In this document: in pieces, positions 10,990 through 22,100 of the stretch | Numbering within the stretch: the first letter of the stretch is position 1 | Layout: each line of letters begins with the position of its first letter | Assembly (NCBI GenBank): GCA_036362985.1 | Contig: JAYGXS010000001.1 | Coordinates: 43,337,111 to 43,401,110 of the forward strand | DNA from: Ligula intestinalis | Taxonomy: Eukaryota > Platyhelminthes > Cestoda > Diphyllobothriidea > Diphyllobothriidae | Direction: 5' to 3' | Length of the DNA stretch: 64,000 nucleotides | Program-made: the position numbers and the translations under genes | Notes under the pieces: generated by a model | Told to the model about the DNA's origin: nothing | Databases searched by the model: none | Seen by the model: the letters and a program-made list of their open reading frames with translations, nothing else

Positions 10990-13922
10990 TCATACACGTG
11001 AGAAGTAAGCACGTCATGACCAATTCCAGTGACAGTGAGTCTAATTGCCCATTTATGTAACGCCAACATTCATCACAGCTGAGGAAATTGCTACTATAAA
11101 TGACAGGAAGTTAACTATCATGTGCACAAATGCACAGAGTATGCTATCAAAGCTAGACGAGCTGAAGATTCATGCCTTTGAATTATCACCAGATAAAGAT
11201 TCAATAACGGAAACTTGGCTGTCTGAACAGGTAGCTGACGGCAAGGTGTCCATGCCTGGCTATCAACTGTTCAGAAAGGACAGAGAAGGTCGTCAAGGCG
11301 GTGGCGTAGCAACATACGTGAAAAATGGACTCACAGTTTTAGACAAAACGGATAAACTGGCGTGTACTCCCGAGGCCATCTGGCTGTCCATTAAAGTACC
11401 AGGTACGCCCAACCTCGATGTCCTGACACTCTACCGACCACCAAGAAGAGAGCCCGTAGTGGATGCCTCCTTGCTAGATGAGCTGGAAAAGATTACTGCA
11501 CGATCGGACATCCTGATTGTGGGGGACTTTAACGCGCCTCACATCGACTGGGGTGCGGCCTGCGCACATATCTCCGATCTAACCTTCGACAGCTGCCTTC
11601 TGAGCATGAATCTAATGTTATTTCTCACGCAACACGTCCCTTTTCCGACAAGGATGCGCGACGGCAAACAGTCCAACTGTCTGGACCTTGTTCTCACGAA
11701 ATCGCAGGACAGCATCGACGAAGTGTCATAGCTCCCACCACTAGGTAAAAGTGACCATATTGTCCTGCTATGGGAGTACTCGTTATCCTCAATACCGGAG
11801 AGACCCTCAACAGCCAGAAGAAATATTTGGCGAGGCGATTTCGATCGAATGAAGACCGAACTCACGCGCGCCGAGTGGGAACCTCCATTTTCTGGAAACA
11901 TAACTGCGGACTGGGAAGCGTTCCGGAACACACTGCACAGACTCATCGACAACCACTGTCCAATTTCGCGAAAAAGGGCGACCACTAGACCGCGATGGCT
12001 TACGCAGGCCTTAAAGATAGAAGTGAACAAGAAGCAGAAGCTGTGGGAAAAAATACTAGCAGACAGGACTCCTGCATCTGTCAGTGCCTACAAAACTCAG
12101 AGAAACCGGGTCAAGGGTTTTATTCTCAAAACAAGACGGGCTTTCGAAGCAGACTTGCTAAACCGGGCCACAGTGAACCCCAAACTGTTTTACAGTTTCC
12201 TCAGGCAGAGTACCAAAGACAAGGATCCGATACCCCTGCTGAGGACTGCTGAGGGAAGAGACTTGATAGATGATGAAGCAAAGGCTGATCATTGCTCGAA
12301 ATTTTTCCGGTCAGTCTTCACAAAGGAAACGGCATACGATCACCCCACCGACGACACCGAAGCGGATACAATAGTTGAGACTGTCCAATTCCCCGACGCT
12401 GTTGTTCTTAAGGAACTCTTAAGGTTAAAAGAATCTCAGTCACCAGGTCCCGACGACGTACCAGCCAAGATTTTGAAGGAGCTCGCCAATGAGTTGGCCA
12501 AACCACTCTCTATGCTCTTCCAAACCTCCTTCGAGACCGGGTGCCTACCAGTAGATTGGAAATCCACGAGGATTACGCCCCTATACAGGGGGGGGGAGCC
12601 GGGTCTCAGCGAATAACTACCGACTGGTCAGCCTTTCTGCAATCTGTTGCAAAATCATGGAAAAAATTATCAAACAACAACTTATGCAGTTCCTGGATTA
12701 AAACCATCTGCTATCGGATGCTCAGAATGGTTTTCGTAGAGGTAGGTCCTGCGTAACAAACTTGCTCTACTGTTTAGAACGGTGGACTGAGGCAGTCGAT
12801 AGTGAAAACTCAGTGCACGCTGTCTATATTGACTTTAAAAAGGCTTTCGATAGCGTGCCGCACCACCGCCTCCTTTATAAACTCAGCCGCATAGGAGTAA
12901 GGGGTAGGCTCCTTGGGTGGATAAAAAGCTTCCTAATCGGTCGCTCGCAAACTGTCCACATCAGCGACAAACAGTCAGCCAAGGTTGAGGTTTAGAGTGG
13001 TGTTCCCCAAGGCTCCGTTCTCGGTCCTATCTTGTTTGTTATCTAAATCAACGACTGTGTCCGCGAACAGGATTGCGGTATCGCCATGTTCGCCGATGAT
13101 ATAAAACTTTAGAGCGTAATTCAAACTGCGGCTGACGAAGTGCACTTACAGGAAAATTTAAATAGACTTCAAAAATGGTCGGCGGACTGGCTCTTGTCGT
13201 TCAATGAGAGCAAGTGCACCACCATTCGAGTCGGCAAACCCGGTTCTTCAAACGGCACGGCCTACCGACTGAATGACATAACATTGGAGGAAGTGAACGC
13301 CCAGAAAGACTTGGGAGTCTGGATCACACCCTCGCTTAAACCCTCCCTGCATTGCACAAAGGTAGCCAAGTCCGCGATGTCGATCCTATACCTCGTCAGA
13401 CGAGCTTTTTCTACCTTCAATGAAGAGTACTTCACAAAAGTTTTCGCAACCTTCGTACGACTGCACCTAGAATCCGCTATCCAAGCTTGGAGACCCTGGG
13501 CCACTAGAGACATCAACATCCTGGAAAAGGTACAACGGCGCGCAATTAAACTTGGTATTGGGCAGGGCTCGCAGCCTTATGAAACACGGCTGTTGAATCT
13601 CAACCTCTTCCCATTGCGCTGCAGGCAGCTTCGGGGGGACCTGATACTAGCAGTCCGCGTATTACGTCTTCAAGACTGCTGTCTTATATCAGGGGATTTT
13701 TTCGAATTAGCAACGACCACGAATCTGAGGGGTCTTCCTCTCAAATTAAAGGTGACAGGGGCCAGGCTGGACGCTCGGAAACATTTCTTCTCAAAAAGGG
13801 TGGTCGGAGCGTGGAATGCGCTTCCTCAGGACGTCGTTATGTCGGAATCGCTAGAGGGTTTTAAGCGAAAACTGGATCGATATAACAGTGCACGATGGAT
13901 CGGAACTGACAATTTACAATAA
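10990..13922 (+). mobile_element. CR1-like non-LTR retrotransposon, endonuclease plus reverse transcriptase, decayed
   Basis: One long reading path covers the whole of ORF2. The endonuclease starts near 11116 (MCTNAQSMLSKLDELK, SITETWLSEQ, RPPRREP, IVGDFNAPHIDWG) and ends near 11800. The reverse transcriptase runs to 13922 (SPGPDDVPAKIL, YIDFKKAFDSVPHHRLL, SGVPQGSVLGPILF, MFADDIKL) with the CR1-type C-terminal region (LEKVQRRAIKL, PLRCRQLRGDLIL). Breaks: TAG at 11729-11731 in an otherwise open frame, a frameshift at the G-run near 12590, and stops near 12700, 12993, 13044 and 13109. Several stops sit one base from the expected codon (for example TAA in FVI-stop-INDC). The 5' end and ORF1 are not identifiable. 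Confidence 0.9.
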
Positions 13923-14966
13923 TAATACTACTTTCAATATTTCAGTAGCATTAGTTTTTATATCCTTCACGTTTGCTATTTATAACGCTCTCCCACGCAT
14001 AGCCTCATACGAAGGTCTCCGCGGTCTACCCTATTTGGTTATCTGCGTATCGTGATTACCCCGCTAGCGATCTTATCAGCCAGACCTGACGGCCTAAGCA
14101 TTCAGCCTTGGTTCGAACCAAAGCAGACTGTCGACGATCTGGACGGATGCCTTTGTTTTTCCAGTTCCGTTGGCGGACTCCGCAATCAGCAAGGAAGAAT
14201 CAGGACGCGGCTTCCACATGGTGATGATCCTGGGAACCTTTGCAATGCCCCCCTCCGTTGAAATTCCCTTTTTTCTCCCAAATCCCACGCATTACCCCCA
14301 CAAGAGCAACATTTTTTCTCCTAAAATCCCTGAGGAGTTTTTTCACTGTCTGCTCCTATTTTCATCCTATGACACAGGACAACTGGCCTCGGCAACATGC
14401 TGGGAAACAAATTTTCTGCTATCACTGCATATATGTACAAATAGGGCACTCAAAGGAATTTTTCCTACATATCCCTTAAGATACTGATACTGATACTCGT
14501 GTGCGGACTACCAAGCCACCATCACAAAAATCACGACCTCCCACAGTGGTCGCGTGAGCTGCTGGTGGTGGTAGACATTTGGTCACTTGACCACTACGGC
14601 CTGTAAATACTGCACACCCTTTTCCGCTATCGTCCTTTTTCTGCGATTTTTTCTGATGATTGATTCGAGTGAGAATCCGAAACGTCAAACCACTAAAGTT
14701 ATTGGTCCGGTGATCACATCTTCTCATTCTGTCTACAAGTACGGTCCACAAAGGCTCACTGGAAAGCCTAATTCGTCGTTTCATATGTTTTATTGCCAGC
14801 AGTGTTTATTTCAAGACATAGTATGCAAATTTATGAACACAAAGAGAATGGCCAACTAGGTGATAACCAGGGAGGCGTCTTCTTTCTCAATATTGTTAGA
14901 GGCATTATCGTACACCTTCTGCCCCATCGCCTGAAGGTACATATAGAGCAGAAGCTCCGTCAATAA
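13923..14966. other. Non-coding stretch
   Basis: No gene seen. It follows the stop of the CR1-like element directly, so the first part may be its 3' tail. Confidence 0.4.
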
Positions 14967-15300
14967 ATGTAGGGCGGACTCCAACGACACCCGCGGAACC
15001 ACAGACGTACTCTTTGCGGCGCGTAAGCCAACGTCCACGCCAGTTTTATCGACTTAACGAAGGCCTCCGATACTGTCAAACACGATAAACTATGGGAACT
15101 AGGGCAGAAGTTTGGATGTTCGAAACACTTCATACAATGGGTGTGTCAACTTTACGATGGGATGACGGCTCGCCTCACTTGCCAAACGGTCAAAAAGCTG
15201 TTCCGCATCCGTCGCGTAAACGAAGCTTCGAGGATATCCAAGGACGGAGTTCATGACCTATTGTTTGTAGATGACTGAGCGCTAAGCACTCCAAGGGGAA
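14967..15300 (+). mobile_element. RTE-type reverse transcriptase fragment
   Basis: Motifs in order: TRGTTDVLFAARK, then after a frameshift FIDLTKASDTVKHDKLWEL, KFGCSKHFIQWVCQLYDGM, TARLTC, and finally VHDLLFVDD-stop-ALSTP. These correspond to RT blocks around the first catalytic Asp and the F-A-D-D block (here FVDD). The middle part with the VKQGC block is missing, so this is an internally deleted relic. No host gene is implied. Confidence 0.75.
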
Positions 15301-15620
15301 AGTAAATCCACTGGTGTGGATCTTTTCGTTTTGAGTTGCTCCAACTTCGATTTGATTATGGCCAGTGGGACCAAAATGGTTCTGCAGCATGCTATGCTAA
15401 AGGTTAACTACACCTAATCGCGTACCAATGACAACGAAGGTCATCTCAGAAAACTGAAGAAATTCATGCCGACTGGGAATAATATTACAAGCAAGATGAA
15501 TGACTGTTATGAAATCGCAAGTCGGATCCCCGTAAGCCCCCATACAGACGGCAGTTTGTAGCCCTCCGTTTGGAACCATCACGGTCTCCTGCTCAATACA
15601 AAACTGATAAGGCAAAGGAC
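15301..15620. other. Non-coding stretch between RT relic and foldback element
   Basis: Nothing recognisable. It ends in GGCAAAGGAC directly before the left terminal repeat of the foldback element; the same nine bases recur at about 16090-16098. Confidence 0.4.
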
Positions 15621-15922
15621 TTGACGTTGTAACTTACCATAATAACAGCCTAGGTACTTGCTAAAAGGCCCAGACATGTGTTTCGCCGGTATTCTGCCGG
15701 CCCGATATATACCGCGTTCAGAAATTAATTCCTCTGGAGATTAAAAAGCTGAACTTTCAAAACTGGTATATCATCCAGAAAGCAGATAGGGAAAGCTGGG
15801 CTACCCACTGATGAACCAGAACCCTCGCAGCTGTGTCAAGCAGCGGCAGAATACCGGCGAAACATGCGTCTGGGCCTTTTAGCAAGTACCTAGGCTGTTA
15901 GTATGGTAAGTTACAACGTCAA
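15621..15922. mobile_element. MITE-like foldback element with 79-bp terminal inverted repeats
   Basis: The left arm 15621-15699 begins TTGACGTTGTAACTTACC and the right arm 15844-15922 is its reverse complement, with few mismatches (CAGCCTAGGTACTTGC and CGCCGGTATTCTGCCG are shared). The 144-bp middle has no open frame. A third, one-sided copy of the terminus lies at 32821-32869. It is non-autonomous by size; no transposase is seen. A clear target-site duplication could not be identified. Confidence 0.75.
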
Positions 15923-16089
15923 TTTATACTACTAACGACTGTTTGAGGGCAGCATGTGTATATTTCACAGGGGTTGACGGGTTTCAAAACTTATATACAC
16001 ATACAATTTCGGTCTACGCCTATAGACCTTAAATATACTGATATATATTGCGATCAGAAATTAATTCCTCTGGAGATTAAAAAGCTGAA
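15718..16089 (+). repeat. Direct repeat pair inside and beside the foldback element
   Basis: A 35-bp phrase beginning TCAGAAATTAATTCCTC and ending AAAAAGCTGAA occurs at 15718-15752, inside the foldback element, and again at 16054-16089 just outside it. Each copy is preceded by GATATAT. Confidence 0.7.
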
Positions 16090-16330
16090 GGCAAAGGACT
16101 GTTGTACTGGCACAGATCTTGGACGGGGACGGGACGTGGAATTTTTATAAAAGCTAAGAAAAAGGACTGAATCACTTTTACTTCAGCTGCTCTCAGTAAG
16201 TACTGAATATGGCACGGCAGCAGAAGATGTCAGACAATATAAACCGGTATCCCCAATTGTCACGCCATGGCGAGACAGATACAACTCTGATGGGGCGGTC
16301 ACGTCGTGAAGATGAACGTAGCTGTGCGAT

Positions 16331-16430
16331 NNNNNNNNNNNNNNNNNNNNNNNNNNNNNNNNNNNNNNNNNNNNNNNNNNNNNNNNNNNNNNNNNNNNNN
16401 NNNNNNNNNNNNNNNNNNNNNNNNNNNNNN
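16331..16430. other. Assembly gap (100 N)
   Basis: A run of exactly 100 N, the usual placeholder for a gap of unknown size. No inverted or direct repeat is apparent between the two flanks. Confidence 0.98.
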
Positions 16431-18648
16431 CCGTGGCATTCGACGAGGTCAACCGTATGCTCAACAGTGTGGTGGTGCGGGGTTAGCGACTTGGAAGTGA
16501 ATTAGCTTTCAGTGATAGTGGACTTGCGTTGCATCTACCGCACCCAACCTTCTCTCATCCGTCTGTGCCCAGTGATAAGACAGAGACAGGAGGTGGAATC
16601 GGGCGCAGGTAAGAGGCGCAGTGGGAACTGCCGAGCCTGGCTTACATTCCACAGGGTGGAAGTGCCATAAAAACCATGGGCGGCTGGTGCCTGAACCTGC
16701 ACCAGTCACCAACGTCGTTCCATGTTTGGCATTTTATTACGAGAGCACAAGCCGAATAATGCCTGCCTTCCCTTGAGCTGGCGCCCGCTCAAAACAGACA
16801 TAGGAAAGGCGCCTATCTCGCGAATTTAAAGCGTGCTCTATGGTGCAATATAGTGTGTTACCATGTCTCTTGTGGCAAGCGCAGACGGGCGGTCTAGCTG
16901 TCAGCAACGGAGTCGAATCCCAGCACCGGCAGCCTTGGCCAATCGACTGATTCGCCAGAAAGTTTAAAGAGAGGTTAAGGCAAAATTTAGCAACCCCCAT
17001 CACCATGACACTTCCGGTTATTCCTCTCTATTAATAAAGCTGACGTACTTGAAGTTTATCAAAATGCATTAAAATCATGGTTAAAACCCGCAAACTGGGT
17101 GGATAAATCGGTTCTGTTTGTCAGTACTTTGTGCGTGGGAAGTGACTGGTTCGAGGAGTTACAGTCAGAACTTCTTCTGAGTGCCTCCATTCCCACAATG
17201 ATTCAATCTCACAGAAGGGCATTGCGTGAGTCGCCAGGCCGTCTCTCGTGACAGCGTGCATCTGTACGTGAACACGGATCTCGCATGTTATTGCTCGTCT
17301 GCCTTTTTGAGCAATATAATTATTTAATGTGGTGAGATTTCCTACAATAGGGGCAAATGATCTTCCTATTACCAAATATGACGCTCATCACAACGGTGGC
17401 AGACATGACGTTTCGCCGAAAAACTGTCGGTGTTGACATGCGAGACTTCAGAAAACGCACGCCAGGCATGATAGCACTCCGTTGGTTCACCGAGGAATTG
17501 TCATACACGCCCCCTCCTGACAGAGGATATGAGAGACCTTCTCCCACGGAAAACTACCCTTGTCTGGTATGAAGTTTTCGAGCACCTTCTCACCACGCAT
17601 ACTAACCAACACTGGATGGGCAGCACATGATCAAATGTATCTACTCGATCTCTTTATATCTACAGTCAAGAATGATAAGTCATAGTAAGAACGAAGTAAC
17701 TAATGCCTTGATTGAATTCCCGAATTCCTCCCCGACTCTAGCTTAGCAAAATTCGTTCGGGGAACAGATTGCTCCTACAACTTTAAAACTTCGAAATACG
17801 ACTGCCTCATTTCTCCGATACTTATCCCAGGAAGCTTCATTTAGGAGGTTGCAGTTAGCGTGATCGTAAGTGGTAGAGTCCAGATCAAGTCGATATAATC
17901 ATTGAAGACATTTTTGCACTGTAATCAAAAGCCTTACGAGAGTTCCGTAGCGTTTTTTGGCTAGAAAGGCGACGTAACACCAGAGCTACACTCACAGCGA
18001 CGCACCGCCAATGTTAAATATGCAAAACAGAAGGCTGATTGCAGAGAGGACGTGTACCGCACACTAAAGGTCGCCAATTAGCGCCCAAGACGTCAGATCA
18101 CGGGGTTCGTTACCCTGCGTGTGCATCAGTTACACACGTATCTTTATGCCTAGACGGACTCAATTACGGACATTGTACAGTTGCAGTTGCAACTGTAGGT
18201 GATACAGAGGGTAAAATCATTTATCACGTGCATGTTCTCAGGATGAACAGACGTAGACTGGGAACGCAAGACTTGCAGCCAGAAAATATTGTCTATTTTA
18301 GCGATTATGTCGTGTAGATTCAACGGCGAGAAGAGAGATCTACGATGAACCTTCTACGGCGCATACAAGTCGTTAAAGTGCCCACGCGTCCGATAGCCCA
18401 GAAAGCGAGAAGGCTTACCAAAGCGAAGAAGGACTAACGGAATGAAGCAAGAAAGAACATGGGACATTTTTTTCATATTGACGACGGGCACACAAAATAT
18501 AGGACAAAGTAGAAAAGGGAAACTCTGTTTCTGTAAGCGACCACGACAACAGTAGCGTCAAAGGAGAGGTGGCAAGGAGAAAAGAAAGGTAAGCATCATA
18601 GGGAGGTAGCTTTTGTACAGTGGAAAGTCGTGAGAGAGGAGGAGGACA
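16431..18648. other. Intergenic region downstream of DCAF1
   Basis: No coding region seen. The stretch just below 18648 should hold the DCAF1 3' UTR (minus strand). I could not find a convincing AATAAA on the minus strand within a few hundred bases of the stop. Confidence 0.4.
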
Positions 18649-19107
18649 TTAGACATCTGTGTTCGATGTGTGATCGCCCACCCCTGCAGCACCGCCTTGA
18701 CCGCCATCCTCGCCCCGATCCCCCTGGTCATTGTCTGGGACTTCGTCGGGAGGTACCTCAACCTCCTCTTCAGTCTCCCAGGAGGAGTCACTTGAGCTAC
18801 CGTTGCCGTGCGAGTTCACCTCCCAGGTGTCGTCTGAGTGATCGGGCGGACTAGAAGGGTCGTCAGCAGCACGGGCCACATCTCGAGTACGCAGTCGCCG
18901 TGGCGACAAGCTGCCGGTACTTTCCTCTTCATCATCATCATCTTCGTCGTCGTCCTCATCGTCATCGTCATCATCATCATCATCATCCTCGTCGTCATCA
19001 TCGTCATCGTCCATCACGTCATCGTCGTCATCATCATCATCATCGTCGTCATCATCATCATCCTCATTGGGCTGTTCATCCTCGTCATTGTCTGCCTCTC
19101 GTTCACT
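18649..19107 (-). CDS. DCAF1: DCAF1 exon 19 (acidic C-terminal tail and stop)
   Basis: Residues 1541-1692 and stop (TAA at 18649-18651). It starts SEREADNDEDEQPNE, followed by about 45 residues almost wholly Asp and Glu, then a Ser/Pro-rich stretch and a second acidic block (SWETEEEVEVPPDEV), ending HTSNTDV. Human DCAF1 also ends in an acidic tail, used in merlin binding. Here it is encoded by a GAT/GAC trinucleotide repeat. Acceptor TCATGTAG. Confidence 0.93.
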   Translation of the reverse strand, partial: SEREADNDEDEQPNEDDDDDDDDDDDDDDDVMDDDDDDDEDDDDDDDDDDEDDDEDDDDEEESTGSLSPRRLRTRDVARAADDPSSPPDHSDDTWEVNSHGNGSSSDSSWETEEEVEVPPDEVPDNDQGDRGEDGGQGGAAGVGDHTSNTDV

Positions 19108-22100
19108 CTACATGACAGAATAACAATTTTTAGTACAGCATCAGGTGTATGCCCTAACGGCTGGTATAAGGATAATTCTACTTGAAAGGTGTTGTATGAC
19201 ACAGCCAGAGTTTACGTAGGAGCATGTTTTACTCAAAAGGCTCATCGGAGCAGCACAAAAAGGCAACATTTCAGCGCAAAAACATACTCGTTTCCTGCCG
19301 ATACAGTAGATTCGGCATTGAGTCATTGGGTCGTTGCTGTTCTTTTCTCCGACTTTTGCAATTAATGCCAAGTACTGGCCAGTGAAGTCCAAGGCCAGCT
19401 GTTCGATTCGATGCTTTACGTCGACTGAGGCGATCAGACTGTAGTCGAGCGCGTCCACCGTCCGGAACATACTTTGCATTGCTAACTTGTTAGCACCAAG
19501 TTCCTCCAAAACATCATCATAGTCTGGGCCAAAGATACCTTACAAGAACAAAAAAATATATTAAGATACTAGGCACGGATTAATTGCTTCCAAAGAAATT
19601 CTAAGTCAGAAGTGGAAGGACACGTGAGTGGACAGAAGAAGTTACGCTGGGCATACCGGCGTAGATGGCATCAGCATTCTCGGTGAACCTAGCTTCCATA
19701 CGATCCAGCGCCTGGACGGTGTGCAGCAAGCGCCATGTACGCATATCCCAGACCGCGGACCCGACAATAACCTCCAGGCCGTTGGGATGGAAAACGCCGG
19801 ATACAAGGTCTTGAAATTTGTCAATCTTGTGTATAGGCCTGTGGCTCATGCCGCCTGCCGTTGTTTGCAGGTTGGAGAGGCCTTTTCGGAAGTGCTCAAC
19901 ACTACCAGAAGAACGCAAATCCCAGACAACCCCATCGTTCAGGACCAGATTATCGTCCATGGAGAAGGTGGCTTTATTGAGGATGTAGTCGCTCTGCTTG
20001 ACCGACGAGAAGAGGTCAGCAATCTTGGAACCCGTAGTGAGGTCATAGACCTAGACAAAGAAAGTAGTCCTAATGAAATAATCGAACAATCTGACCCGAG
20101 TAGAAAAAAAACAACCTACCTGAACATAACTGCATTTACCGGAGGACAGTATAAAATAAAAAGAAGTAAAGTGCCAATCTGAGTCATGAGGGAAAGTGTT
20201 AACACATACTTATTATAATACTCGCGCTAAGTGAGTAGCCATGTTTTCTTACTATCTCGACACAGCCAGCATTTTCGCTCTTGGCTTGCAAGCATGTAAT
20301 TGAAGTTTTTTCATTTTTGTTTTCTATCCATGCATTTTTAGACCCCTTGCTACCGAAAAGGAGCTCAAAGGCATTCGCATATCTCTCCTTCAATAAAATG
20401 GTGCAGAAAAATTCAAAAAGACGCTCCTAAAACCGGGTAGGAAGGGCTAATGATGGGCCACAAAAGGGTGTCCGCAGAACAGAATCTACAAAGCCAGCAT
20501 GGATTTGAGCCCAATTAACAACGTCGAATAGGAAAGAGGCTTGACATGCATAAAAGGAAGTGGGTGGGTTGGGTACGCGTTATTTCGCTGGCTAGTACGT
20601 TGCAAGTGCTCGCAAAAGTGCCGTGCAGTGGCGCAGGGAGTGCCAAATCAGACGTAAAATTAAAACATCCAACACTCTTTTCTCGTACAAAATTATTTAC
20701 CAGAGTAAATTAGCGTCGAGGACACTGACACATTTGTTTAAGACGTCTGGTTCCATGGCTCATGTCTGACTAAAATGTTTACAGTAAAAGGGAGGTCGGT
20801 TGATAAGAAAGCTTTGGGTAACACGTGCCGGACAGACAGCGTCTGGTCCGAATATGCCAAATTATAACGGAGAACCACCGAACTCTCGTGGATTTTCTCC
20901 GATGTGTGAATGTAGACTTAATCGATTACTTATTTTAGACCTAGAAAACTTACTCTTCTGCAAACACCTTGAAGAAAGCTAAGGCGGTGAAGAAGACAAA
21001 TATACAATTTAGAGAGGACAAAACGAAACAGCTGATGAACACTGGACCCTTGGTTTTTCGAAAGTCCACTGTAGCAGCATTTGCTAATGCGCCAAATAAG
21101 CCAAGGCCTCTTTGTGTAGGCTGTTTCTGCTAGGGCAGTTTCCTATAACGACTGAAGAACATGCAAAACGTCGAAAAGTTAGATTACAGTTGACCCTTGT
21201 GCATAAGAAGCTGGATGACAAGCCCGTGTGAATACTTCAAACATTAGCTAAACCGGTTTTCGTGATTTCTGGAACAGAGATATACCATACGATTGCTTCG
21301 AAATGCGGTCAAATGCGCAGTCGTGTCGACCAACCCCCCCCCCCCCCTCACAGACACTTCTATAAAAACATGCTGCGCAACCAAATGTAACGAGCGCGAA
21401 ACAGAATGAATACAAAAGCGCAATTAGTTAATAAACTCGTGCTCATGTCAGTTCACTTTAAAAAAACAACTTAAATAATCAGATTTTCAGTGAGGTACTC
21501 ACAGCACGTCTAGAAAACGAGGCGCAACAAATTCTGCATTGTAATTAAGTGAGGCCATACCACTACTAACGACAGTGACTTACTTTGGCCATCTTCCCGG
21601 AGGTTGCAACGACCTTGTTCTGTAGTCCCGTCCTGCAAAATTCTCCGTATCTCGCCTCTTCGATGCTGAACCTGGTAGGGAGTTATAAGAGACCAGAGGT
21701 GTGAACAGAAGCGAATGGATAGCAAAACACCAAGACAGGCAAACAAATCTTCAAACAAAATAAAAGTAAGGAACCGGAGACTGGTGAAGACCTGTCCACT
21801 GTGTATGCCGGCCGTCCAGAGTACAAAGATGTAAAAAGGAGTAGGCTTACATGAGGTCCTCTGTGTTTGCGCGCCAGGGGGAGCCGTTGCCACCGCCGCC
21901 GCCACCAATGCCTTCGGTGGAGGGCGTGAGACGAGCCACGACCATGGCCGGCTCGCCCCAGTCAGCGCAGACTAGGAGGCGTCGGCCATCACGTGAATGC
22001 TCCAGCCGACTGATGGGCGAGGTCTGGGCGCGGAAGAGCTCCACTGGCAGGCCACCGTCTTCCACGTTAACCCAGGTCACAGCACCTGAGGTGGTTCCCA

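Noticed and set aside
16209..16505. Frames running through the first N gap
   Set aside because: They are open only because N codons cannot be stops; no coding evidence on either side.
18838..19185. Plus-strand frame of long Ile/Val runs that looks like a membrane segment
   Set aside because: It is the antisense shadow of the GAT/GAC repeat encoding the DCAF1 acidic tail.
19628..20182. 184-codon plus-strand frame
   Set aside because: Antisense of DCAF1 exon 17; no motif of its own.
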